This document shows, one piece after another, positions 56,204 to 64,000 of a stretch of DNA of 64,000 nt. The position numbers and the translations under genes were made by a program. Source of the DNA: Kangiellaceae bacterium (GTDB lineage Bacteria > Pseudomonadota > Gammaproteobacteria > Enterobacterales > Kangiellaceae); assembly GCA_026196875.1 (NCBI GenBank), contig JAPHTP010000062.1:1-64000 (forward strand), in the 5' to 3' direction. The notes below the pieces were generated by a model. The model saw only the letters and a list, made by a program, of their open reading frames with translations. It did not search any database and was not told the DNA's origin. The number at the start of each line of letters is the position of its first letter. Within the stretch, counting starts at the first letter, position 1.

Positions 56204-57580
56204 TTAATGGGCTAATCCTCTACTATATTTCTCGAGGCTCTTTGGATCAAGGGACTTTTTATCCACTTTTAAATAAACGGCTCCAGCTTCAGGCAGAGCT
56301 ACCGCCTCTGATACACCTTCGATTGCCTTAATCTCTTCAACTAGCGAAGGAAATGCGTCATGAGAAATATCCGGCATGGTCAGGGTATAAGAAGTTACCG
56401 CAGGTGGATTCTTAAGTCCCAATAAAAAGACCGCCCACACAATGGCCAAAAAAGCACCGATAAGATAAACACCGTCCATACCATAATATTGAATGGTTAT
56501 CCCAGCGATAGGTCCGCCGAGAAATGCGCCGCTAAATTGACTGGTTGAGTAAACCCCCAGCGCAGTTCCTTTGGCAGACAAAGGTGCGATACGCGAAATC
56601 ATCGAAGGTAAAAGCGCTTCCAAAAGATTAAAACCGGTAAAATAGATCACCATTGCGACGGTAACCCAAAGTAACGAAAATTGAGACATCCCAAAAGCAA
56701 ACTGCACAAACGCAATAAGCAACACGCCGAATAACATGACTCTGGCGTGTTGTCGCTTTTTCTCTGCCACAATTATCATCGGTACCATTAGTACAACTGC
56801 GCATACCATGGTAATTAGGTAGATCCAACTATGCTCTGCCAGTTCGATGCCTAAGTCATTAAGCCGAATGGGAAAAGCGACAAAAAAAGAAGTCAGTAAA
56901 AAATGCAGAGTAAATATGCCAAAATTAAGGCGCATTAACTGGCCATCTTTCAGTATTCTCCAGAACTCTCCAGGTGTAGCAATCGCATCGCGTTGCACAT
57001 ATTGAACTTGCGGATTTGGCGTAAGGAAAAAAATAACTAACATTGCAACTAACGCCAGTATCGCGATCGCAATAAAAATACCGCTAAGCCCTAACCATTG
57101 GGTAAGTCCAGGACCTAAAATCATCGCCATCGCAAATGCGGCACCAATGCTCATACCAATACTTGCCATTATCTTAGTGCGTTGCTCGTCACGAGACAGA
57201 TCAGCAGCCAACGCCATCACGGCACTTGCAATTGCGCCACAGCCTTGTAACAGGCGCCCGGCAATCACACCGTAAATATGCTCTGAAAAAGCGGCTATCA
57301 AGCTACCGATAGCAAATAGCAAAAGACCAAACAATATTATCGGCTTACGCCCGAATCTATCGGACAACCAACCAAAAGGAATTTGAAAAATTGCTTGGGT
57401 TAAACCATAAGCCCCAATTGCAAACCCAATCAAGGCAGGGGTATAACCACCGAGCTCCTTTCCCGCAATACTAAACACAGGCAGAAGCATGAAAAGCCCT
57501 AGCATTCGTAAAGCAAACACGCTACTCAAAGTAAGTGCAGCTTTCTTTTCGGTAGAATTCATCCCGGAGTGGTTATTCAT
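56204..57580 (-). CDS. MFS transporter, YajR-like with C-terminal ferredoxin-fold domain
   Basis: A 458-residue major facilitator with 12 helices; SVFALRMLGLFMLLPVFS and GWLSDRFGRKPII (motif A) are clear. After the last helix, residues about 395-458 form a small domain (DAFPSLVEEIKAIEGVSEA) like the YAM domain of YajR. Substrate is unknown. An internal ATG six codons on is possible. It is upstream of ssb on the same strand and divergent from uvrA. Confidence 0.87.
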   Translation of the reverse strand: MNNHSGMNSTEKKAALTLSSVFALRMLGLFMLLPVFSIAGKELGGYTPALIGFAIGAYGLTQAIFQIPFGWLSDRFGRKPIILFGLLLFAIGSLIAAFSEHIYGVIAGRLLQGCGAIASAVMALAADLSRDEQRTKIMASIGMSIGAAFAMAMILGPGLTQWLGLSGIFIAIAILALVAMLVIFFLTPNPQVQYVQRDAIATPGEFWRILKDGQLMRLNFGIFTLHFLLTSFFVAFPIRLNDLGIELAEHSWIYLITMVCAVVLMVPMIIVAEKKRQHARVMLFGVLLIAFVQFAFGMSQFSLLWVTVAMVIYFTGFNLLEALLPSMISRIAPLSAKGTALGVYSTSQFSGAFLGGPIAGITIQYYGMDGVYLIGAFLAIVWAVFLLGLKNPPAVTSYTLTMPDISHDAFPSLVEEIKAIEGVSEAVALPEAGAVYLKVDKKSLDPKSLEKYSRGLAH

Positions 57581-57744
57581 GTTTTCTATATTTTCTTTCT
57601 ATCATTGCTTTGTGGATACCTATCTACCCAGCCAATCGCCGTATTTAAAAGTGATCTATTTTTGCGTCGATTGCACTGCTTGCGTTATGATGCGCAGTTC
57701 ACTTTTAACTCGATTTTTCGAATCGGCATTATACTAGATAGCTC

Positions 57745-60579
57745 ATGGATCACATAGAAGTTCGCGGTGCAAAAACCCACAATTTAAAAAATATTGATGT
57801 AACTTTGCCCAGGGACAAGTTAATCGTAATTACCGGATTATCCGGTTCCGGGAAATCGTCTTTGGCCTTTGACACGCTCTACGCTGAGGGTCAGAGAAGA
57901 TATGTTGAATCGCTTTCCGCTTATGCGCGCCAGTTTCTCTCGCTTATGGAGAAACCTGATGTAGAGCATATAGAAGGACTATCGCCGGCGATTTCTATCG
58001 AACAAAAATCAACCTCTCACAATCCTCGCTCTACGGTTGGTACCATCACTGAGATCTATGATTACTTAAGACTTCTCTTTGCCCGAGTTGGCACACCATT
58101 TTGCCCTGAACATAATTTGGCGTTGGAAGCTCAAACTGTCAGTCAAATGGTTGACCACACTCTTTCACTACCGGAAGGCAGCAAACTGTTATTACTTGCC
58201 CCTGTTGTACGCAATCGTAAAGGGGAACACGTGCAGCTTTTTGAAGAATTGCAGGCGAAAGGATTTATTCGTGCACGTATTAATGGAAAAACCTATGAAC
58301 TGAGTGAGGCGCCTAAACTAGAGCTGCATAAAAAACATACAATCGAAGTCGTCGTCGATCGATTTAAAGTGAAAAAAGATCTAAAACAGCGTCTAGCTGA
58401 ATCTTTTGAAACCGCGCTTGAATTAGCCGACGGAGTTGCAACTGTAGCAGCAATGGATAAAGACTCAGAGATTGAAGATATATTATTTTCGGCAAAGTTC
58501 GCTTGTCCCGAATGCGGGCATAGCTTATCCGAGTTAGAACCAAGACTATTCTCTTTTAACAATCCGGCAGGTGCTTGTGGTACTTGTGATGGATTGGGTG
58601 TTGATCAGTTCTTTGACCCCGACAGAATTATAGTCAACTCGGAGCTATCCTTAGCTGGTGGAGCTATTCGTGGATGGGATAGGCGCAATGTTTATTATTT
58701 TCATATGTTGAATTCACTCGCTGATCATTACAATTTCGATATCGAAAAGCCATTCAACAAACTTGCTAAAAAACACCAAAAAACCATTCTTTACGGAAGT
58801 GGTAGTACCAAAATAGAATTTACGTACGCTAATGATCGTGGTGATGTGATGACTCGTAACCATCGCTTTGAAGGCGTTATTCCGAACATGCAACGACGCT
58901 ATCGAGAAACAGAATCGATGGCGGTGCGCGAAGAACTGCAAAAGTATATGAATACTCAGCACTGCCCTTCTTGTGAAGGTAGTCGTTTGCGCATAGAAGC
59001 AAGACACGTATTGATTAAGAAAAATAACCTCCCTAGCATCGCTAAAATGCCAATTGACGAAGCGCTCACTTTTTTCCAAAAACTTAAGCTTCCGGGCAAA
59101 CGAGGAAAAATAGCGGAGAAAATTCTCAAAGAAATCTGCTCTCGATTAGAGTTTTTGGTTAATGTCGGGCTCGAATATTTATCGATGGAGCGTAGCGCAG
59201 AAACACTTTCAGGAGGAGAAGCGCAACGGATTCGTTTAGCCAGTCAAATCGGTGCGGGCTTGGTGGGTGTAATGTATGTATTGGATGAACCATCTATCGG
59301 CTTACACCAAAGAGACAATGAACGATTATTAAAAACGCTGACTCACTTGCGCGATCTAGGTAACACCGTTGTCGTTGTCGAACATGATGAAGATGCCATT
59401 CGCACCGCCGATCACATTTTAGATATTGGCCCAGGTGCCGGTGTCCACGGAGGACAAATTGTCGCTGAAGGGAAATTAAAAGACATCCTTAAGAGTAAAA
59501 AATCACTCACCGGCCAATACTTGTCAGGTAAGCAGGAAATCGAAATTCCAAAGACGAGACACCAAGCCATCGACAAGCAACATATGGTACTGTCCGGCGC
59601 GACCGGGAATAACTTGCAAAGTGTCGAGCTCAAATTGCCGGTCGGCGTGTTCACTTGTGTAACAGGCGTATCCGGCTCAGGAAAATCGACGCTGGTTAAC
59701 GATACTTTATATCCTATTGCAGCGACTCAATTAAATAAGGCAACCACCTTAACCCCATCTCCATATGATACCTGTGAAGGCATGGACCTATTCGATAAAG
59801 TCGTCGATATAGACCAAAGCCCAATTGGCAGAACTCCGCGTTCAAACCCAGCCACTTACACAGGGATCTTTACCCCAATAAGGGAATTGTTTGCGGGAAC
59901 TCAGGAAGCACGATCGCGCGGTTACAAGCCAGGTCGATTTAGTTTTAACGTAAAAGGGGGTCGCTGCGAAGCTTGTCAGGGTGATGGCGTTATTAAAGTA
60001 GAAATGCACTTCTTACCCGATATCTATGTCCCCTGCGATGTGTGTAAAGGTAAGCGCTATAATCGCGAGACTTTAGAAGTCACTTACAAGCAAAAAAATA
60101 TTCGTGAAGTACTTGAAATGACCGTTGAAGATGCGCGGGAGTTTTTTGATGCTATCCCGGTAATAGCCAGAAAACTACAAACTTTAATTGATGTTGGATT
60201 GTCTTATATACGGCTCGGCCAAGCGGCCACCACTTTGTCTGGTGGTGAAGCACAGCGGGTTAAGCTTTCACGTGAACTGAGCAAAAGAGATACCGGTAAA
60301 ACGCTTTATATTTTGGATGAACCAACGACCGGACTACACTTCCATGACGTGAAACAATTGATGTCAGTTTTGCACCGTCTGAGAGATCACGGCAATACCA
60401 TTTTGGTTATCGAGCATAATCTTGATGTAATCAAAACTGCTGACTGGATTGTCGACTTAGGTCCCGAAGGCGGTAACAAAGGCGGCCAAATCATTGCTGA
60501 AGGTACACCGGAAGATATTGCCAAAAATAAAAAGTCACATACCGGTCGTTTTCTTAAAGATATGTTGAAGAATAAGTAA
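57745..60579 (+). CDS. uvrA: Excinuclease ABC subunit A
   Basis: UvrA finds DNA lesions for nucleotide excision repair with UvrB and UvrC. Two ABC modules: Walker [15 protein letters not shown] and [14 protein letters not shown], each with [18 protein letters not shown] signatures, and zinc motifs CPECGHS...CGTCDG and CEACQGDG...CDVCKG. Length 944 is near the E. coli 940. No LexA box was seen in the 164-base gap upstream; TTGCGT-N18-TATGAT there is a weak promoter candidate. Confidence 0.98.
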   Translation: MDHIEVRGAKTHNLKNIDVTLPRDKLIVITGLSGSGKSSLAFDTLYAEGQRRYVESLSAYARQFLSLMEKPDVEHIEGLSPAISIEQKSTSHNPRSTVGTITEIYDYLRLLFARVGTPFCPEHNLALEAQTVSQMVDHTLSLPEGSKLLLLAPVVRNRKGEHVQLFEELQAKGFIRARINGKTYELSEAPKLELHKKHTIEVVVDRFKVKKDLKQRLAESFETALELADGVATVAAMDKDSEIEDILFSAKFACPECGHSLSELEPRLFSFNNPAGACGTCDGLGVDQFFDPDRIIVNSELSLAGGAIRGWDRRNVYYFHMLNSLADHYNFDIEKPFNKLAKKHQKTILYGSGSTKIEFTYANDRGDVMTRNHRFEGVIPNMQRRYRETESMAVREELQKYMNTQHCPSCEGSRLRIEARHVLIKKNNLPSIAKMPIDEALTFFQKLKLPGKRGKIAEKILKEICSRLEFLVNVGLEYLSMERSAETLSGGEAQRIRLASQIGAGLVGVMYVLDEPSIGLHQRDNERLLKTLTHLRDLGNTVVVVEHDEDAIRTADHILDIGPGAGVHGGQIVAEGKLKDILKSKKSLTGQYLSGKQEIEIPKTRHQAIDKQHMVLSGATGNNLQSVELKLPVGVFTCVTGVSGSGKSTLVNDTLYPIAATQLNKATTLTPSPYDTCEGMDLFDKVVDIDQSPIGRTPRSNPATYTGIFTPIRELFAGTQEARSRGYKPGRFSFNVKGGRCEACQGDGVIKVEMHFLPDIYVPCDVCKGKRYNRETLEVTYKQKNIREVLEMTVEDAREFFDAIPVIARKLQTLIDVGLSYIRLGQAATTLSGGEAQRVKLSRELSKRDTGKTLYILDEPTTGLHFHDVKQLMSVLHRLRDHGNTILVIEHNLDVIKTADWIVDLGPEGGNKGGQIIAEGTPEDIAKNKKSHTGRFLKDMLKNK

Positions 60580-60609
60580 GCGTTTCGCATGGCGGGAATA
60601 TCAAAGAAT

Positions 60610-60631
60610 GCTCCTGAACAGGAGCTTTACT
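60610..60631 (+). terminator. Possible terminator after uvrA
   Basis: GCTCCT (60610-60615) pairs with AGGAGC (60620-60625) around GAAC, followed by a T-rich stretch. Confidence 0.5.
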
Positions 60632-60697
60632 TTACGGTAACTCCAACTCCACCAGCCATTGCGGCCTGGAAGTTATTAGTGACAACGACTAAGTACA

Positions 60698-61954
60698 ATG
60701 GATAACCAATCAGTCAATAAAATAAAAACTGTTTTGGTTGTAGGCTACGTTTGGCCTGAACCCAATTCTTCGGCGGCCGGAAGGCATATGCTGACATTGC
60801 TTCAGTTTTTTAAATCTAATGGCTGCCGAGTTGTTTTTGCTACTCCATCCCAACCTACAGATCATATGATCGATCTAAGTGAATATGGTATCGAGAGTAA
60901 AGAAATCCTGTTGAATGATTCGAGCTTTGATGAGTTCGTCGAAAGCCTCAACCCACAGATAGTATTGTTTGATCGGTTTATGATGGAAGAACAGTTTGGT
61001 TGGCGTGTAGAAAAAGCCTGTCCTGATGCTATGCGAATTCTAGACACTGAAGACCTTCAGTCTCTACGAGGTGCAAGACAGCGAGCTTTAAAACTAGCAA
61101 CCGAATTTACTATTGATTCTCTCAAGGCTAGCGAGCTCTCTAAGCGCGAAATAGCGGCGATTTACCGATCCGATTTATCACTGATTATTTCGGACTTTGA
61201 ACTTAAATTGCTAAAAGATGAATTTGGTATAGATGTTCAGTACCTTCATCATTTGCCATTTATCATTGAAGACGAATTTGAATCAACCACGACGCCTAGT
61301 TTTGATCAGAGAAATCACTTCGTTACTATCGGCAACTTTAGACACGCGCCTAACTGGGATTCAGTACTTTTTTTACAAGAGATCTGGCCGCTTATAAGAA
61401 AGGAATTACCTGAAGCGGAGCTCCACATCTACGGCTCTTATCCGCCCAAAAAAGCAACTCAACTAGATAATCCCAGGACGGGTTTTAGAATCAAAGGATG
61501 GGCTGAAGATGCTTACGAAGTTCTATCACATTCGCGTGTGTGTTTATCCCCGCTTAGATTCGGCGCCGGAATTAAGGGCAAACTTATCGACTCGATGCTA
61601 GCCGGTACACCCAGTGTTACAACAGATATTGGCGCCGAAGGAATGTGCGGAGAATTGTCGTGGCCAGGATTGGTTGCAAATTCGAAACATGAGATAGTTA
61701 ATTCAGCAGTTTCTTTATATCAAGATCCTAAACTATGGAATTCGCTACAATCTAATATTCATCCAATTTTAACTAGTCGCTACCAGAAGGACATCCTACT
61801 TCCTGTTTTATGGAGTAAAATAACCGATACTTATAACAATCTTTCTTCGCATAGAAATGATAATTTTGTCGGCAGGATGCTTCTCCATCACACCATGAAA
61901 AGCACGCAATTTATGTCAAAGTGGATTGAAGCCAAGAACAAACTAGAAAAGTAA
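60698..61954 (+). CDS. Glycosyltransferase, GT-B fold (GT4-like)
   Basis: A 418-residue glycosyltransferase. The N-terminal Rossmann half starts VLVVGYVWPEPNSSAAGRHM; the donor half has TIGNFRHAPNWDS, LHIYGSYPP, RIKGWAEDAYEVL and SPLRFGAGIKGKLIDSMLAGTPSVTT, the GT4 nucleotide-sugar pattern with E/D changes. Target is unknown. No other polysaccharide genes adjoin. It ends over the remnant of an acetyltransferase gene on the other strand. Confidence 0.82.
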   Translation: MDNQSVNKIKTVLVVGYVWPEPNSSAAGRHMLTLLQFFKSNGCRVVFATPSQPTDHMIDLSEYGIESKEILLNDSSFDEFVESLNPQIVLFDRFMMEEQFGWRVEKACPDAMRILDTEDLQSLRGARQRALKLATEFTIDSLKASELSKREIAAIYRSDLSLIISDFELKLLKDEFGIDVQYLHHLPFIIEDEFESTTTPSFDQRNHFVTIGNFRHAPNWDSVLFLQEIWPLIRKELPEAELHIYGSYPPKKATQLDNPRTGFRIKGWAEDAYEVLSHSRVCLSPLRFGAGIKGKLIDSMLAGTPSVTTDIGAEGMCGELSWPGLVANSKHEIVNSAVSLYQDPKLWNSLQSNIHPILTSRYQKDILLPVLWSKITDTYNNLSSHRNDNFVGRMLLHHTMKSTQFMSKWIEAKNKLEK

Positions 61955-62152
61955 ATGCTCCAGTGCAAACCCTTCTTTGGCCTGTTGCTTCTTTAATTCA
62001 ACGGTCACTTTGTAAGGATCTAAGAGTGCGGATTTAATACCTTTGCTTAAAGTTTCGGGTACATTCACACTGCCTTCCACCTCAATCGCTTCTTGGGCGG
62101 TAAAATCGACCAATATACCAAGATCCGAAAGAGCGGCTTTTCTCACTGACAT
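61943..62152 (-). pseudogene. Truncated GNAT acetyltransferase remnant
   Basis: The 69 residues starting MSVRKAALSDLGILVDF resemble the N-terminal part of GNAT N-acetyltransferases (the E-x-E-G and ...TLSKGIKSALLDP pattern), but the acetyl-CoA binding core (Q/RxxGxG/A) is missing. The frame ends at 61943 and overlaps the glycosyltransferase end. The start overlaps the Sir2 stop (TAATG). It could also be a true small protein, so pseudogene status is a moderate call. Confidence 0.5.
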
Positions 62153-63009
62153 TACTGCCATGATTTTCCTGTCAGAATCTCTAACTGTCTCACAATTAAT
62201 TCAAGTCCTTGTTTAGCGCCGCAACGGAGTGCTATTCCACCACCGAAATCAAAATGTGTTTCTCTAGGATTAATACGAATCAATGTACCAGGCGATTGCT
62301 CACAGAAATACCTAACTGTCGGGACAGCAGTTCCCGCTCCGCATTCGATAATTACGGGCCTATTCATTCGATTTATGTTTTCTCGCATACGAAATCCCTG
62401 CTCGTCAGTGCGGCCTGGATTCCAAGCATAGTCTCCGAACATTAGAATATTGGGTCTAGCCATCGCACCACATTGAGGACACTGAGGTAACTCTGAAAGG
62501 GCAATACAATTAGTATCATCAATTTTGATTTCTAATGAATCTGATGACCAGATATCATCGCTACAAGGGCGAGAACATTGTAAATGGTGGATCGAGCCAT
62601 GACATTCATACACTCGTTTTTCGTCAAACCCAGCAAGCTGAAACTGACCATCAACATTGCTAGTAAAAACTTGATAGCCTGACTCCAGATGGCTGGCTAT
62701 TTTTAAAAGAAAATGAAAGCCCAAATGCGGAACAGTCTGACGATACAGATTTAAACGGTGACCGTAAAATCCCCAAGCTTGATTAGGATTATCAAGGAAA
62801 GCTGTTGGATTAGCCATTTGGGTAAAGTCTCGCCCTCTAAGCGCAGGATAGGCTTTCCAGAAACCCTCTTTGCCTCTAAAATCAGGCAAACCAGAATCCA
62901 CGCCCATTCCGGCCCCAGCTCCAATAACTAATCCGTCTGCTTCAATTATTAATCTTGCTGCTCTTTCTGCTTGGCGTATTAGTTCTTGATCTGATTCAAT
63001 ATCGCGCAA
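62152..63009 (-). CDS. Sir2-family NAD-dependent deacetylase
   Basis: A 285-residue sirtuin. GAGAGMGVDSGLPDFRG binds NAD, FTSNVDG replaces the TQNID motif, CHGSIHHLQC has the catalytic His and first Zn Cys, and CPQCG gives the second Cys pair. The only fitting start is TTG at 63009, directly after the def stop, with AGAGGG about eight bases upstream. It deacylates protein lysines using NAD+. Coupled to def and the acetyltransferase remnant. Confidence 0.88.
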   Translation of the reverse strand: MRDIESDQELIRQAERAARLIIEADGLVIGAGAGMGVDSGLPDFRGKEGFWKAYPALRGRDFTQMANPTAFLDNPNQAWGFYGHRLNLYRQTVPHLGFHFLLKIASHLESGYQVFTSNVDGQFQLAGFDEKRVYECHGSIHHLQCSRPCSDDIWSSDSLEIKIDDTNCIALSELPQCPQCGAMARPNILMFGDYAWNPGRTDEQGFRMRENINRMNRPVIIECGAGTAVPTVRYFCEQSPGTLIRINPRETHFDFGGGIALRCGAKQGLELIVRQLEILTGKSWQ

Positions 63010-63555
63010 CTAGTTGCCCTCTGCCACAGGAGGCGGAGATATATGGTGAGACAGTTCTTCTTCAAAACCGAACATAGACATACTTTTCATTCTCATTGGA
63101 TAAAGTATCCCTTGCAAATGGTCACATTCGTGCTGGACAACAATTGCATGAAATCCTTTCGCCTCTCGTTCAATAGCGTTACCAAACTGATCAAATCCTG
63201 AATAACGAATGTGTGATGGCCTTTCTACCAATCCACGCATTCCCGGAACGCTTAAACATCCTTCCCAAAAGCTTTCAGTCTCTTTTGACAATACTTCTAT
63301 TTGAGGGTTCACCAACACTGTAAAAGGTACAGAGTCAGTATCGGGGTATCTAGATTGTTCAACACCGCCAAATATCACAACCTGTTGCAGTATACCGATT
63401 TGGGGGGCAGCCAATCCAGCTCCATTAACAGAATGTACAGTATCAACAAGGTCCTCGACTAATGCTTCCAGAAAAGCAGAATCGAACTCTTTCACAGGAT
63501 CACTCGCTTGCAATAAGCGTGGATCGCCCATTCTTAATATCGGTCTAATCGGCAT
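63010..63555 (-). CDS. def: Peptide deformylase
   Basis: Removes the formyl group from nascent protein N-termini. The three family motifs are GAGLAAPQIG, EGCLSVPG (C100 metal ligand) and QHECDHLQG (H142 and H146, E143 catalytic). Length 181 is a little above E. coli Def, with a longer C-terminus. It is not beside fmt, so it may be a second copy. Confidence 0.93.
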   Translation of the reverse strand: MPIRPILRMGDPRLLQASDPVKEFDSAFLEALVEDLVDTVHSVNGAGLAAPQIGILQQVVIFGGVEQSRYPDTDSVPFTVLVNPQIEVLSKETESFWEGCLSVPGMRGLVERPSHIRYSGFDQFGNAIEREAKGFHAIVVQHECDHLQGILYPMRMKSMSMFGFEEELSHHISPPPVAEGN

Positions 63556-63847
63556 AAAAATACTCTTTCCTGCGATTTAAATCACATTAAAAATTTAGAC
63601 ACTCGTTCAGAAATATTAACACCGCAGAATTATTTTGAAAGCAATTATCTCTCAATGTGCAAACTGCTGCACGGCTCATTGGTTGACGATACGGCAGAAG
63701 TTCTTTGGATTCCTCTTTAACAATGAAGCAATAGCTGAGACAATTTGCAACAATATTGAAAACTCAGATATCGATTAATCTGATAGAGTTTTAAAACTTT
63801 ACAAGTTCTCAACCTAACTAACTCGTAGTATTGAATATCCGGAATTT

Positions 63848-64000
63848 ATGATTAATTTACTTTTACAAGGTCAAGTCGAAATTTTCATCATGATAATGAT
63901 AGCGGTGGTAATTTCGCTTAGCTTTCATGAGTTTGGGCATGCATGGACTGCCAAGTATTTTGGCGACAATACTGCCGAAAGAATGGGGCGCCTGACCATT
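63848..64000 (+). CDS. Site-2 protease family (M50) protein, 5' part only
   Basis: The window ends after 51 codons. The start MINLLLQGQVEIFIMIM runs into a membrane helix with SFHEFGHAWTAKYFGD, the HExxH zinc motif of site-2 proteases; the following ERMGRLTI is typical of the YwhC/FwhA-like M50B branch rather than RseP. Role is unknown; the rest lies beyond the window. Confidence 0.8.
   Translation, partial: MINLLLQGQVEIFIMIMIAVVISLSFHEFGHAWTAKYFGDNTAERMGRLTI

Noticed and set aside
57581-57744. LexA box before uvrA
   Set aside because: No CTGT-N8-ACAG or close match was found in this interval.

Overview
The window reads as the chromosome of a low-GC, probably marine gammaproteobacterium. 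The gene order rpsI/rplM, zapE, zapG, degQ, degS, then murA/ibaG, yrbG, kdsD, kdsC, lptC, lptA, lptB, rpoN, hpf, ptsN, rapZ, ptsO is the classic gammaproteobacterial order. Protein sequence style and accessory content (DUF945, DUF819, DUF3052, DUF1684) suggest the Kangiellaceae/Oceanospirillales neighbourhood; that placement is inference. No rRNA, tRNA, CRISPR, insertion sequence or prophage was seen.

Layout. 1-8.7 kb: ribosomal protein operon, an HU-like nucleoid protein, division genes zapE and zapG, a DUF945 protein and the periplasmic proteases DegQ and DegS. 8.7-19.5 kb: peptidoglycan and lipopolysaccharide supply (murA, kdsD, kdsC, lptCAB) followed by the sigma-54/nitrogen-PTS block. 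19.5-25.9 kb: lepB, a GcvA-like LysR regulator, a 0.3 kb structured non-coding region ending in a strong terminator, a CtlX-like guanidino hydrolase, and a tail-anchored Ser/Thr kinase (kinase plus pseudokinase) facing a three-FHA tail-anchored protein. 26-37.9 kb: accessory region with a DUF819 transporter, an SPFH/ribbon-helix-helix operon with a clear operator, a sigma/anti-sigma/coiled-coil operon, small DUF genes, one frameshifted zinc-ribbon membrane protein, and a DsbA-receiver-GGDEF fusion. 38-41.2 kb: an operon of an exported DJ-1/PfpI-TPR protein with a two-component system. 42.8-49.4 kb: three CitE-like lyases, an acyl-CoA ligase and a mesaconyl-CoA-hydratase-like protein, probably a dicarboxyl-CoA degradation pathway. 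49.4-57.6 kb: PLP enzyme, porin behind a Pho box, CsrD-like degenerate GGDEF/EAL protein, peroxiredoxin, CheY, ssb and a YajR-like transporter. 57.7-64 kb: uvrA, a glycosyltransferase, a truncated acetyltransferase, Sir2, peptide deformylase and the start of a site-2 protease.

How it fits together. The first third is housekeeping envelope biogenesis and stress proteolysis. The rest is rich in signalling: c-di-GMP proteins (one probably active and redox-linked, one degenerate), a two-component system, a lone receiver, a Ser/Thr kinase with FHA reader, and a sigma/anti-sigma pair. The best candidates for undescribed biology are the DsbA-receiver-GGDEF fusion, the structured RNA between gcvA and ctlX, the self-regulating SPFH/RHH operon, the kinase/pseudokinase-FHA pair and the three-lyase CoA cluster.
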